Below, piece after piece: positions 8,648 through 18,212 of a stretch of 64,000 nucleotides of DNA. Origin of the DNA: Methylovorus mays (lineage in GTDB: Bacteria > Pseudomonadota > Gammaproteobacteria > Burkholderiales > Methylophilaceae); NCBI RefSeq assembly GCF_020531915.1, contig NZ_JAJAVG010000008.1:620001-684000 (forward strand), written 5' to 3'. The position numbers were made by a program, and so were the translations under genes. Position 1 is the stretch's first letter. Each line of letters starts with the position of its first letter. Below the pieces are notes generated by a model, which was not told the origin of the DNA, made no database searches, and saw only the letters and a list, made by a program, of their open reading frames with translations.

Positions 8648-10819
8648 CTAGAACTTCACAAATTCGGCATCTTCAGCATCATCCAGGCTGGATGACACTT
8701 GCGCGGCAGGCGGTGTGTAAACCGTCTTGGATTTGGCCGCTTTCTTGGAGGCCGTACGCTGCGAGGATGAACCACCACTATTCTTGATCGTGAAAAAACC
8801 GATCAGCTCCTGCAACTGCTCGGCCTGACCACTCATCTCCTCTGCCGTCGCGGCCAACTCTTCACTGCCGCTGGCGTTCTGCTGGGTAATCTGGCTCATC
8901 TGGTTCATTGCCACATTGATCTGCGAGGCACCGCTGCTTTGCTCCTGGCTGGCCGCCGTGATTTCCTGCACCAGATCGCTGGTCTTGTTGATGTTAGGCA
9001 CCATTTCTTCCAGCAGCTTGCCGGCTTTTTCCGCCATGCCCACGCTGCTCTCGGCCAGCTCACCGATTTCCTGCGCCGCTACCTGGCTGCGCTCGGCCAG
9101 CTTGCGTACTTCCGCCGCGACCACCGCAAAACCCTTGCCGTGCTCACCAGCACGCGCCGCTTCAATCGCGGCATTCAGCGCCAGCAGATTGGTCTGGTAG
9201 GCAATGTCGTCAATAATGCTGATCTTGTTGGCGATGCTCTTCATGGCCGCCACGGTTTGCACCACGGCCGCCCCACCTTCATTGGCATCGGTCGCCGCTT
9301 TGGCCGAGATGCCTTCGGTGACTTTGGAGTTTTCGGTATTCTGGTTGATGGAAGCGCTCATCTGCTCGATCGAGGCACTTGTCTCCTCCACACTGGCGGC
9401 CTGCTCATTCGTCGCCTGCGACAGGCTCTGCGCAGTCGAGCTCACCTGCTCACTTGCACTGGCAATGCCATCCGCCGAATTGCGAACCTCGGCGACAACT
9501 TGCGAGATTTTTTCGATGGTGTTGTTGACCGTTTGCTTGAAGTCATCCAGCTGGCCTTTGTAATGGCCATCCACCGTCTTGGTCAGGTCGCCCTGTTCCA
9601 TGGCCTGCAATACGGCAACGGCTTCGTTCACCGGCAGAATGATGTTGTCCAGCGTGGTATTGATGCCTTGCACGATGGTGTTGTATTCGCCCTTGTGCTT
9701 GGACGCATCGGCACGGTAATCCAGCTTGCCTTCGGCAGCGGCGCCTATCAGCTGACGGGTATCGGCAGAGACGGCTTTCAGGTTGCGGCGCACCTGCTCA
9801 ATGGTTTCGTTGATAAAGGCTTTCTTGCCTGGCAGCTGTTCCATCGGCGCTTCAAAGTTGCCTTCACCGAACTCCTTGAACACCGCCATGGCTTTTTTGT
9901 TCATGGCAATGTGCCCACCCACCATGGTATTGACGCCAACCGCCATGGTCTTGAAATCCCCCTGGAATTTATCCGCCCCCATCGTTACGTCGATATCGCC
10001 TGCGTCATGCTCTTTCGACATATTGTTCATGTCGGCAATAAAGCCTTTCAGGTTTTCCAGCATTTTCTTCATGGCCTGCTGCAATTGGCCGATTTCATCC
10101 TGGCTGGTCACCACGATCTCACTGCTGAGATCCCCACGGGCAATCCCCTCGGCTACCGCCACTGATTTGTTCAAACCCGTCAATATGCCTTTGGTAATCA
10201 AGAAGCCGATCACCACCATCAGTACCAGAATGCTGCCAGCCACGATATTGGATATGGTTTCAGCACTGTTCTTGGCAGACACGGCGGCCTCTGCGCCCTT
10301 GTTCGCAAGCTGAATGTTGTATTCCATTTGCGCGATCAGGCTGGTTGATACCTTCTCGGCATTGGCCACGTTGGCATTCATCGCTTCACGGGCAGCCTGC
10401 TCATTGTGCTGGCGAGAAAACTCAACGGCTTTTTCGAGTCCGGGAGTATATTCATTGAATGCCTTGATATTGTCTTCCAGCATTTCCCGGTCTTTATCAT
10501 CGGCAATCATGCCGTCCTTCTCGTACTTATTTAATTCTTTCAGAACGTTATCGCGGGCTTCCTTGATCTTGGCTTCAATCTCTGCCATTTTGACATCGTC
10601 GGTCATCAGGGCATGGCGGTAAGCGCGAGCCCGCAGGTAGCCAAAGTTTTCGTTGGCGCGGCTCAGCGTCACAATACTGGGGATACTATTGGTATTGGAT
10701 ACATTGGTGGCCTCGAACACATAATCCATCCGGTTCTGGCCCAGCCATGCCAGGCTGATGAGACCAATCAGTGCAAGCACCACCAATAAAATCATTTTTT
10801 TCGCAACCGTCATTACCAT
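8648..10819 (-). CDS. Methyl-accepting chemotaxis protein, four-helix-bundle sensor
   Basis: This is a membrane chemoreceptor of about 723 residues. TM1 is at about 9-27. A periplasmic four-helix-bundle ligand domain spans about 28-190, and TM2 lies at about 196-218. A HAMP domain is followed by one of the same 90-residue di-HAMP units that are tandemly repeated in the next MCP. Two more HAMP-like segments, the signalling domain ([20 protein letters not shown]) and the tail EDAEFVKF complete it. The ATG at 10819 (MVMTVAKKM) is chosen over the upstream in-frame ATG at 10837 because GGGAG lies six bases before it and the sister receptor begins MKLTVAKKM. It lies 61 bases after the DUF2490 gene and is coupled to cheW copy 2. 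The ligand is unknown. Confidence 0.94.
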   Translation of the reverse strand: MVMTVAKKMILLVVLALIGLISLAWLGQNRMDYVFEATNVSNTNSIPSIVTLSRANENFGYLRARAYRHALMTDDVKMAEIEAKIKEARDNVLKELNKYEKDGMIADDKDREMLEDNIKAFNEYTPGLEKAVEFSRQHNEQAAREAMNANVANAEKVSTSLIAQMEYNIQLANKGAEAAVSAKNSAETISNIVAGSILVLMVVIGFLITKGILTGLNKSVAVAEGIARGDLSSEIVVTSQDEIGQLQQAMKKMLENLKGFIADMNNMSKEHDAGDIDVTMGADKFQGDFKTMAVGVNTMVGGHIAMNKKAMAVFKEFGEGNFEAPMEQLPGKKAFINETIEQVRRNLKAVSADTRQLIGAAAEGKLDYRADASKHKGEYNTIVQGINTTLDNIILPVNEAVAVLQAMEQGDLTKTVDGHYKGQLDDFKQTVNNTIEKISQVVAEVRNSADGIASASEQVSSTAQSLSQATNEQAASVEETSASIEQMSASINQNTENSKVTEGISAKAATDANEGGAAVVQTVAAMKSIANKISIIDDIAYQTNLLALNAAIEAARAGEHGKGFAVVAAEVRKLAERSQVAAQEIGELAESSVGMAEKAGKLLEEMVPNINKTSDLVQEITAASQEQSSGASQINVAMNQMSQITQQNASGSEELAATAEEMSGQAEQLQELIGFFTIKNSGGSSSQRTASKKAAKSKTVYTPPAAQVSSSLDDAEDAEFVKF

Positions 10820-10880
10820 TTTCTGCTCCCAAGCCATAAAGTTAACTTCATTAAACTCATTAATGACATTGCCGGCTTGC

Positions 10881-11567
10881 CTAAAAGTAAATACTCAGTA
10901 CACCAGACAACACATGATTCATACGATCATCCGCAGCGGTGCGGATGTATTGATTCAGGTAGCCCCACTCTGTCTTCACACTGGCAGAAAACTCATGGGA
11001 TATACCCAGAAACAACCGGTTCTGATCAAAGCCACTGCGAGCGCCCCAATCAGTATGGTTGGTATTGATAAACACCTCGTCCCACGCCACGGCACCCCAT
11101 TTCCCGCCCAGAGGATGCGTGATGCGCACCATTTGCCGCAGGCGGTAGCCGGTATCCTCAAACTGTTCAACACGCCGCTCTTCCAGGCGAGTACGGGCAG
11201 ACACCGCCGTAGAACCGACAGGCTCAAACGCATAGAGAAGCTGTTGCCACAAGCGATGCTCGTCGCGAATATCCCCGCTATCCAGATAGTTCCTGACATA
11301 GCCGTAGCCCAGCCAGACACTCAGGTTTTTGGATACCTTGTAGTTGATGGCAGGGCGTAGCAGCAGACTGTCCATCTGCTCGGCATTCTCACGCAATCGC
11401 GGTTGAATCTCAGCATACCAGCGCCAGCCGTCTGCAGGCAGACTGCCCTGCATGGTCAAGTTGAGCCATAGCCGGTTGTCTTCATCGGTAGCGGCAGCCG
11501 CCAGGCTGGTAAAGCCGAGGCTGCCGATAACGAACAGATAGCGCAGGAAAATGCGGGGCATCATCAT
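10881..11567 (-). CDS. DUF2490-type outer-membrane beta-barrel protein
   Basis: This 228-residue protein has a cleavable signal peptide ([20 protein letters not shown], then ATDEDNRLW). The body alternates aromatic and polar residues ([30 protein letters not shown]) and ends in SGVLSIYF, an aromatic terminal residue typical of outer-membrane barrels. This matches the DUF2490 family of unknown function. Its ATG overlaps the stop of cheW copy 3 (ATGA), so it is translationally coupled inside the chemotaxis operon and sits between a cheW and an MCP gene. That placement is unusual. It could help deliver a ligand to the downstream periplasmic receptor, but this is speculation. Confidence 0.85.
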   Translation of the reverse strand: MMMPRIFLRYLFVIGSLGFTSLAAAATDEDNRLWLNLTMQGSLPADGWRWYAEIQPRLRENAEQMDSLLLRPAINYKVSKNLSVWLGYGYVRNYLDSGDIRDEHRLWQQLLYAFEPVGSTAVSARTRLEERRVEQFEDTGYRLRQMVRITHPLGGKWGAVAWDEVFINTNHTDWGARSGFDQNRLFLGISHEFSASVKTEWGYLNQYIRTAADDRMNHVLSGVLSIYF

Positions 11568-12091
11568 GCCTGCACCAGCTCGGCCATCTCATCCACCGAC
11601 AAGACCTGGTTGACATTGAGGATGATCACAAATTTCTGATCAACCTTGCCCATGCCATCAATAAAGTCGGTGCGTATTTTTGCCCCGAACGATGGCACTG
11701 GCTCTATCTGGTCGCTGGCGATTTCCAGGACTTCATTGACGGCATCCACCATCACGCCGATCACCTGCTGCATCTCTTCGTGGTCCACTTCAATGATCAC
11801 GATGCACGACTTTCTCGAGATGGCCGCCTCGCCACGCGAGAAGCGAGCCGCCAGATCTATCACCGGCACCACGGCTCCGCGCAGATTGATCACTCCGCGG
11901 ATAAACGACGGCATCTTGGGCACAATGGTGAGATTGCCGTATTCGATAATCTCCTTGATGCTGAGGATATTGATGGCAAACACCTCTGCCCCCAGCACAA
12001 ACGTCAGGTACTGCTGCTGATCTTCCAGCGCGCGCCCAGCGGGAACGAGACTCTGTCCGCTGGTCACTTCATGCTTGACTGTTTCCGCCAT
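11564..12091 (-). CDS. cheW: Chemotaxis coupling protein CheW (copy 3)
   Basis: This 175-residue CheW has the shortest N-terminal extension of the three copies and a full CheW domain (YLTFVLGAEVFAINIL ... FIRGVINLRGAVVPVIDL). An AAGGAG six bases before the ATG gives the best ribosome-binding site of the three copies. It follows the frameshifted MCP by ten bases, and its stop overlaps the start of the DUF2490 gene by four bases. It probably represents the ancestral member of the triplicated MCP-cheW module because it lies nearest cheA, but that polarity is inference. Confidence 0.95.
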   Translation of the reverse strand: MAETVKHEVTSGQSLVPAGRALEDQQQYLTFVLGAEVFAINILSIKEIIEYGNLTIVPKMPSFIRGVINLRGAVVPVIDLAARFSRGEAAISRKSCIVIIEVDHEEMQQVIGVMVDAVNEVLEIASDQIEPVPSFGAKIRTDFIDGMGKVDQKFVIILNVNQVLSVDEMAELVQA

Positions 12092-12101
12092 GATGGGCTC
12101 C

Positions 12102-13734
12102 TTAGAATTTCACAAACTCAGAGTCCTCGGCATCATCCATACTCGCTGAAGCGTGAGGGGCTGGCGCAACGTAAGCACCTTTCGACTTGGCCACTTTTTT
12201 GGGGGCGGCACGCTGGAAGGAGGAGCCCGTGTCGCGAATATTGAAGAAGGCGATCAACTGTTGCAGCTGCTCGGCCTGGCCGCTCATTTCCTCGGCGGTC
12301 GCGGCCAGCTCTTCACTGCTGCTGGCGTTCTGCTGGGTGATCTGGCTCATCTGGTTCATTGCCACATTGATCTGCGCAGCGCCACTGCTTTGCTCCTGGC
12401 TGGCGGCGGTGATTTCCTGCACCAGATCACTGGTCTTGTTGATGTTGGGCACCATTTCTTCCAGGAGCTTGCCGGCTTTTTCCGCCGTGCCTACGCTGTT
12501 GGATGCCAGCTCGCCGATTTCCTGTGCGGCCACCTGGCTACGCTCAGCGAGCTTGCGTACTTCCGCCGCTACCACGGCAAAGCCCTTGCCATGCTCACCG
12601 GCGCGTGCCGCTTCAATGGCGGCATTCAGTGCCAGCAGATTGGTCTGGTACGCGATGTCGTCAATGATGCTGATTTTGTTGGCGATGCTCTTCATGGCTT
12701 CCACGGTCTGCACCACGGCGGTACCACCTTCATTGGCATCGGTAGAGGCTTTGGCCGAGATGCCTTCGGTAACTTTGGCGTTCTCGGTGTTCTGATTGAT
12801 GGAAGCGCTCATTTCCTCTACTGAAGCACTGGTTTGCTCCACACTGGCCGCTTGTTCGTTGGTGGCTTGCGACAAGCTCTGAGCAGTGGAGCTCACCTGC
12901 TCGGATGCACTGGCAATACCATCGGCAGCACTGCGCACCTCACTGACGATGCCGGAGAGTTTTTCCACCATGGCCTTCATCGCCGCCAGCATGCTGGTAG
13001 TGTCACCAGGCTTGGTTTCCACCTGCATGGAAAGATCGCCCGCTGCCACTCTGCCAGCAACTTCCGCTGCATAGTTTGGCTCGCCCCCCAGTTGCTTGAG
13101 CAAGTCGCGAGTAATCAGAACACCGATAACGGCCACCACAATCAGCACAACGACGGTAATGATCATCGAATTGAGAACGGCCGTACGCTGAATCGCCATG
13201 GCTTCTGCAGAGGCGTTATTCCCGATTTCGACGTTGTATCCACGGGCACCATTGATCGCGTCGTACACCTTGGCAAACACATCTTTGGAGGCAAATGTGA
13301 GCTTGCGTGCATCCTCGATTTTATTGGCCCGCGACAAGCCAAGAAGCTGCTCTCTGGTCGTGTCGTATTCTTTCAGGGTGACGCGAATATCCTTGATCAG
13401 CGAAGCATCTTTGGCATCGGTGATATTGTTTTTTTTCGTAGGTGTCCAACCCCTCATTCATCTTGGCTCTATGCTCCAGGATGGTTTTATCCAGCTGCGT
13501 CATGACCGAATCATCGGTATTGATAATGTGCTGATACACCGTTTCCTGCATATCCGAGTAGGCTTTGCTGACGTCGTCCAGTATCACGATACTGGGTACG
13601 GTATTGATCGTCACATAATTGGTTTTCTCAAAAACCTGATTGATGTAGTACTGCCCGCTCACGGCAAGAATAATCAAGCCAAGAATGGCAATTGAGAGCA
13701 ATACGATCATTTTTTTCGCAACTGTGAGTTTCAT
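12102..13734 (-). pseudogene. Methyl-accepting chemotaxis protein split by a frameshift in an A8 tract
   Basis: Two overlapping frames together encode one membrane receptor of about 544 residues. The first part starts at 13734 (MKLTVAKKM, TM1 about 10-27, start of a four-helix-bundle sensor) and runs to residue 102 (DTYEKK). The second continues from [11 protein letters not shown] through the rest of the sensor, TM2 ([19 protein letters not shown]), HAMP, the signalling domain ([20 protein letters not shown]) and the tail DSEFVKF. The frames meet at a run of eight A on the coding strand (T8 at 13429-13436). One A fewer would restore the frame. The ATG at 13457 in the second frame is probably fortuitous. 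Everything else is intact. A sequencing error, a fresh mutation, or on/off switching by slippage are all possible. Confidence 0.88.
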
Positions 13735-13791
13735 TTTGGTCTCCAGAGACTAGAGTTTTTAAGATTAAATAGCCGTTGCTAAAATGTTTAT

Positions 13792-15972
13792 TCAGTTGGC
13801 ATCAGAAATTTGTGCGTTCGCTGCATGCTCAGCCTCCTGCATCATGCTTGGCACATCCACAATCAGGGCAACGCGACCGTTGCCAAGAATGGTGAAGCCA
13901 CCAATTCCCCTGATTTTGTTGAGCACCTTGCCAAGCGGCTTGATCACGGTCTGTAATTCCCCCATTAATTGATCTACGACTATCCCCATTTTGCGATCAC
14001 CAAACTGGACCACGACCACATTCTCCCGGCGAGGCGGCTCGCCAGTTATCTCAAAGTGCTTGCGCAAGCGCAGGTAAGGCAGCACTTCGCCACGCAGATT
14101 AATGAAGTCGGCATCGTTTTCCGCGTTGTGGCCGGCCTGGGTGACTGGCAATTCAATGCATTCAATCACCATATCCAGTGGCACAACGTAAGAAGAGTCA
14201 CCAACCTCTACCAGGAAGCCATCAATAATGGCGAGTGTGAGTGGCAAACGTATGCGCATGGTGGCGCCTTCGCCCAGCACCGACCGGATCTCGACCGTGC
14301 CACGCAAGGCTTCGATATTGCGACGCACCACATCCATGCCCACACCGCGACCGGAAAGATTGCTGACCGCATCGGCGGTTGAAAAACCGGGCTCGAATAT
14401 CAGGTTGTAAATTTCATTTTCACTAAGAATCTGGTCCGGCTTGATCAGCCCTCGCTCCACAGCCTTGGCAAAAATCTTGTCTTTGTTAAGGCCGCCACCA
14501 TCGTCACTGACTTCGATGATGATATTGCCCGAGTCGTGATAGGCATCGAGCTTGAGGGTGCCCACCACGGGCTTGCCGCGGGCAAGGCGCACTTCGGCGG
14601 GCTCGATGCCATGGTCCATGGAGTTGCGGACCAGGTGGGTCAGCGGGTCGCCGATTTTTTCCACCACGGTTTTATCGAGCTCGGTTTCTTCACCGCTTAT
14701 TTCCAGCTGAATATCCTTGCCCAGCTCGGCCGATACATCGCGCACCACGCGCTTGAACTTGCTGAAGGTGCCACCAATCGGCACCATGCGCAGTGAAAGT
14801 GCGGAGTCACGTATGGTTTCCACCAGACGCGAAATGGTGGAGGTGGATTCCAGCAAATGGGGCAGGGCTTCTTTCTGGGCGATGAGGCTGGCTCCCGAGC
14901 TGGCAATGATCAGCTCGCCCACCAGATTGATGAGTTGATCCAGTTTGTTGGCATCCACGCGTATCAGGCTGGCTTCTGCCGTTTTCACGTCCTTGACGGC
15001 TTTTTGCTTGTCGAGGGCGGCAGCCACCACCACTGGCTGCACCACATTCTGCTCGATCAGCACCTCGCCGATCGGCTTGGCTTGATCAGGGGACTCGACC
15101 TCCCGCTGGCTGGCAAGACCATCTTCCAGCTCCTGGCGGGTGAGGGTGCCGCATTTGATCAGCAGCTCGCCCAGACGCATATCGTCGGCGGGCATGCTTT
15201 GTATCAGCTCTATGTATTCGGAGATCTTGCTGCGTGGCGGCAGGATATGGATCAGGCTGCCTTCGCGCACGAAATCAAATACGCTTTCAATCTCGGCTTT
15301 GTCGGCGTTGGAACTGAAGCTGATCTCGAAACCGAGATAGCACGTTTCAGGGTCCATGGCGTCCAGCGGCGGCAGGGTATCGGTCAGGGTGATGATGCTG
15401 ACCACTTTGCCCAGCGTGCCCAGATAGCGGATGAAAGAGAGCGGATCCATGCCATTGCGCAAGACATCCTGATTGAAGCGCAGCGACAGGTGCCAGTTAT
15501 CGGTTTCTACCGGCGTGCCGCCTTCGGATTCATACGGGGCATCGTGCTCGACCGGCAGCGTGGAGGCGCTGGGCGGCGGGGTATCACTGAGGTAGATGGA
15601 GAGGCCGGCTTGCAGGATGGCGGAGCCTTCGAGCAGATCGTTGTCGGGTTCCTTCAGCTGCTCCAGATAGCTCACCAGCAGGCCGATGTGATCACAGACC
15701 TGCAGCATGAGGGCAACCAGTGGCGGGTCCAGCGGGATTTCGTTATTGCGTACCTTGTCCAGCACGCTTTCGGCCACGTGGACAAAAGACACGATGTGGT
15801 CGAGACCAAATAACCCGGCAGAGCCCTTGATAGTGTGAGCCGCGCGAAAAATGGCGTTGATCGCTTCTTCGCTGGCCGGGGCTTCTTCTGCCGACAACAA
15901 GGCAGCTTCCATGCTTTCAAGCAGCTCGCGACATTCAATGATGAATGTCTGCATTGCATCATCTAAACTCAT
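13792..15972 (-). CDS. cheA: Chemotaxis histidine kinase CheA
   Basis: CheA autophosphorylates in response to receptors and donates phosphate to CheY and CheB. The 726-residue product has an Hpt domain (about 1-105) with the phospho-histidine His46 in RAAHTIKGSAGLFG and a long middle region. The middle region includes two segments resembling the MshEN/GspE N-domain fold (MRLGELLIKCGTLTRQELEDG and IGEVLIEQNVVQPVVV). Dimerisation and ATPase domains follow (LVRNSMDHGIEPAEVR, DDGGGLNKDKI, GRGVGMDVV), then a C-terminal CheW-like regulatory domain. I place the start at the ATG 15972 with GGGGG five bases upstream, rather than the in-frame TTG at 15984. The MCP and cheW modules follow directly downstream. 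Confidence 0.96.
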   Translation of the reverse strand: MSLDDAMQTFIIECRELLESMEAALLSAEEAPASEEAINAIFRAAHTIKGSAGLFGLDHIVSFVHVAESVLDKVRNNEIPLDPPLVALMLQVCDHIGLLVSYLEQLKEPDNDLLEGSAILQAGLSIYLSDTPPPSASTLPVEHDAPYESEGGTPVETDNWHLSLRFNQDVLRNGMDPLSFIRYLGTLGKVVSIITLTDTLPPLDAMDPETCYLGFEISFSSNADKAEIESVFDFVREGSLIHILPPRSKISEYIELIQSMPADDMRLGELLIKCGTLTRQELEDGLASQREVESPDQAKPIGEVLIEQNVVQPVVVAAALDKQKAVKDVKTAEASLIRVDANKLDQLINLVGELIIASSGASLIAQKEALPHLLESTSTISRLVETIRDSALSLRMVPIGGTFSKFKRVVRDVSAELGKDIQLEISGEETELDKTVVEKIGDPLTHLVRNSMDHGIEPAEVRLARGKPVVGTLKLDAYHDSGNIIIEVSDDGGGLNKDKIFAKAVERGLIKPDQILSENEIYNLIFEPGFSTADAVSNLSGRGVGMDVVRRNIEALRGTVEIRSVLGEGATMRIRLPLTLAIIDGFLVEVGDSSYVVPLDMVIECIELPVTQAGHNAENDADFINLRGEVLPYLRLRKHFEITGEPPRRENVVVVQFGDRKMGIVVDQLMGELQTVIKPLGKVLNKIRGIGGFTILGNGRVALIVDVPSMMQEAEHAANAQISDAN

Positions 15973-15996
15973 TACAACCCCCAAAAACTATCGTTA

Positions 15997-16317
15997 TTAT
16001 TCGCTTGCAGTCAGTACAACCTGATCGCCGAAAAAGCCTGCCAGGTCGGTCGCGTCCAGCACTTGCTGCACTGTCTCGCTATGGCCGGTAATGCTTAATG
16101 TGGACCCGGTTTGCTGCGATCTCAGCTTGGCCGAGACCAGCAACTGCAAACCCGATGTATCAATTTCCGTGACATTGGTGAGGTCGAGTTCCAGCGTGTG
16201 GCACTGGGTGACCGGCGGCAGGAGGGCGGCGTGGTATTCGGCTGCCTCGAAAATCGTCATTTCACCTTCAATGACGACATGGCCCATGGCTCCATTAATG
16301 TGGACAGTTATCGTCAT
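15997..16317 (-). CDS. STAS-domain protein of the chemotaxis operon
   Basis: This 106-residue single-domain protein of the STAS/anti-sigma-antagonist type (compare SpoIIAA, MlaB) has the typical LELDLTNVTEIDTSGLQLL segment. A Ser/Thr at the DTSGLQ position is the residue phosphorylated in classical antagonists. It sits between cheY and cheA. Small STAS proteins occur in several chemosensory operons, where their role is poorly defined. A partner-switching input to CheA signalling or coupling to another complex is possible. No cognate anti-sigma kinase is seen nearby. Confidence 0.88.
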   Translation of the reverse strand: MTITVHINGAMGHVVIEGEMTIFEAAEYHAALLPPVTQCHTLELDLTNVTEIDTSGLQLLVSAKLRSQQTGSTLSITGHSETVQQVLDATDLAGFFGDQVVLTASE

Positions 16318-16354
16318 GGCATCGCTTTCGTAAGTATCGAAGCCTGAGAAATGC

Positions 16355-16723
16355 TCAGGGCATGATGAGCTTGGAAACCGCCATGAGCAGCTGCGCAGGC
16401 TGGAATGGCTTGACCACCCATGCCTTGGCGCCAGCAGCCTGGCCTTCCAGCTTTTTGCTTTCCCCGGCTTCGGTGGTCAGCATGATCACCGGTGTGAATT
16501 TGTAAGCAGGCAACTGCTTGACGGCCTTCACAAAGGTAATGCCATCCATATTCGGCATATTCACATCACTGACAATGAGGTGCACTTTCTGACCGGTAAG
16601 CTTGGACAAAGCGTCCTTGCCATCTGCACCTTCCAGCACGCTGTATCCCGCGCCTTCCAATGCCAGTCGTACCACTTGCCGCAGCGTCGTTGAGTCATCG
16701 ACGATCATGACTGTTTTGGACAT
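16355..16723 (-). CDS. cheY: Chemotaxis response regulator CheY
   Basis: This 122-residue stand-alone receiver domain is phosphorylated by CheA and, as CheY-P, controls an output such as the flagellar switch. It shows the acidic pair Asp9/Asp10, phospho-acceptor Asp53 (VSDVNMPNMDG), Thr83 (MLTTEA) and Lys105 (VVKPF), a full active site. GAGG precedes the ATG at a suitable distance. It lies between the soluble MCP-like gene and the STAS gene. No separate CheZ phosphatase was found. Other outputs than the flagellar motor cannot be excluded because no flagellar genes occur in the window. Confidence 0.95.
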   Translation of the reverse strand: MSKTVMIVDDSTTLRQVVRLALEGAGYSVLEGADGKDALSKLTGQKVHLIVSDVNMPNMDGITFVKAVKQLPAYKFTPVIMLTTEAGESKKLEGQAAGAKAWVVKPFQPAQLLMAVSKLIMP

Positions 16724-16758
16724 TTACTTCCCCTCTTTGAACATGGACTAAAAATGGG

Positions 16759-17748
16759 CTAAAAAAACGTGATTTCGTTGTCTGCATCGTTATTCGGCAA
16801 TGCGGCAACCGAAGCATGACCACTGTGGATATTGGTCTGCTCGGGCATGGTGTAACTGTTCTGCATGCGGCCCAGCCAGGATTGCGGATCAATGTAAGCG
16901 GTGCCGGAGGCCACCTCCTGATGCAGCATGTTCAGCTGCTCTGACACATTGGCCAGAATCTGGCTTACCCGATCCTGAAACTGCAGCGACACCAGCACTT
17001 GCGCAATCTCGCCGCCGATGTGCTTGCTTTCGCTGCGGGCGGTCTCGGCAGATGCCGTCAGCTCATCGGCCTGATGCTTGAACTTGCCCAGCACATCGTT
17101 GATGGCAGTTTCGGCGTTTTGCACCATGAGCTGGTCGTTTTCGGAGTACTGCTTGGACATGGCCAGGGTTTCGGCGATACCGCCATTCACGCTCTGTACC
17201 TTGTCGGCAATGTTTTTGCCTACGCGGGCCGAGTTGCTGGAAAGCTTGCGCACTTCATCCGCCACCACGGCAAAGCCACGGCCGAGCTCACCGGCGTGAG
17301 CCGCTTCAATGGCGGCATTGATCGCCACCATATTGGTCTGCTTGGCGATCTGGCCTACCGTATTGGCCAGCTCCTGCAACTCGCGGGTCACACTGGCTAG
17401 CTGCTGCACGGTATTGAGCAGGATTTTTTTTTCTTCGAGGGAGTTACGCAGGCTGGTGGTGATGTCGTTCAGTTGGGACTGGCTATCGCGCAGCAGGCTG
17501 ACGATGCCATGTTCACTGTCATTGCCCTGCGAGGACTTGATGGCGTTATTGATGCGCTGTGAGAGATTGGAGAAACGACTGACGAGCTGGCCGACCTCCT
17601 CCTCGGTATGTTGCCGGGCAAACTCCACCTGCCCCGACCATATCGGCAAAGCACTGTAGCAAAGATCTGAAAGCCCTACGATTTCAGTCTGCCCTGCCTC
17701 CTGCATGGCATCTTGCGCGGAGGTCATACTGTTGTCGTTTCCACTCAC
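16759..17748 (-). CDS. Soluble MCP-like signalling protein, first gene of the chemotaxis operon
   Basis: A GTG at 17748 preceded by AAGGA seven bases upstream gives a 329-residue product. The 39 upstream codons that remain open in frame lack a ribosome-binding site. No membrane segment is visible. The N-terminal ~100 residues are probably helical ([20 protein letters not shown]). The rest carries a short MCP signalling domain with [20 protein letters not shown] and [20 protein letters not shown]. It lacks the EFVKF tail found on the other three receptors, so it may not dock CheR. It precedes cheY by 35 bases and appears to head the operon. It may be a cytoplasmic receptor or an accessory protein of the array. 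Confidence 0.85.
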   Translation of the reverse strand: MSGNDNSMTSAQDAMQEAGQTEIVGLSDLCYSALPIWSGQVEFARQHTEEEVGQLVSRFSNLSQRINNAIKSSQGNDSEHGIVSLLRDSQSQLNDITTSLRNSLEEKKILLNTVQQLASVTRELQELANTVGQIAKQTNMVAINAAIEAAHAGELGRGFAVVADEVRKLSSNSARVGKNIADKVQSVNGGIAETLAMSKQYSENDQLMVQNAETAINDVLGKFKHQADELTASAETARSESKHIGGEIAQVLVSLQFQDRVSQILANVSEQLNMLHQEVASGTAYIDPQSWLGRMQNSYTMPEQTNIHSGHASVAALPNNDADNEITFF

Positions 17749-18132
17749 AATTAAATCCTTATTTATCAGGCAGCATAAAAGACTGCTCTTGTCGGGTGAC
17801 AGGGTGTCAACCGTCTTAATGAGGATTTTCCCGGTATTTCCACAATGCAATCCATTGATCAACAACAGGAAAAGAGTGCAGTTTGCTCAATCAGCACCAC
17901 CAGCCTGGCGATGCTGAACGCTGTATTTGAATCCCCAGATATCAAAGTCACCAGCACCCGTATTATCTTCGCGCACTGTGTCAGCAGCGTTTAACTCAGA
18001 TTACGGTCAGCGATTGCGATTCTTTAAAAAGATTTTGATTTAATTGGAAAATTTAGCTGCCAAACTGCCCGAAAAACGTGGAAAAACCCATAAGATACAA
18101 TTTGTTACAAATTTATTGGCACCCCAGCCAAA

Positions 18133-18165
18133 CAAGGTTGAATCGTTATTAGTTATTCAACCTTG
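18133..18165. repeat. Perfect 11-bp inverted repeat in intergenic region
   Basis: Arms CAAGGTTGAAT and ATTCAACCTTG are perfect complements around an 11-base loop. Neither side carries a T run, so it is not a convincing terminator in either direction. It may be a regulator site or an RNA hairpin downstream of the efflux operon. Confidence 0.6.
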
Positions 18166-18191
18166 AATAGCATGGACATTTATTTTGCATA

Positions 18192-18212
18192 ATCTCGCAG
18201 ACCATGCGAGAT
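18192..18212. repeat. Perfect 8-bp inverted repeat after the efflux operon
   Basis: ATCTCGCA and TGCGAGAT are separated by five bases, 40 bases downstream of the outer-membrane channel gene stop on the minus strand. The following minus-strand bases are A/T rich but not a clean T run. It could be a weak transcription terminator or a 3' stabilising hairpin. Confidence 0.5.

Noticed and set aside
13425-13440. Programmed -1 ribosomal frameshift at the A8 tract of the third MCP
   Set aside because: A -1 slip would lead into the wrong frame; a +1 shift (or loss of one A) is needed, so the classical slippery-heptamer mechanism does not fit.
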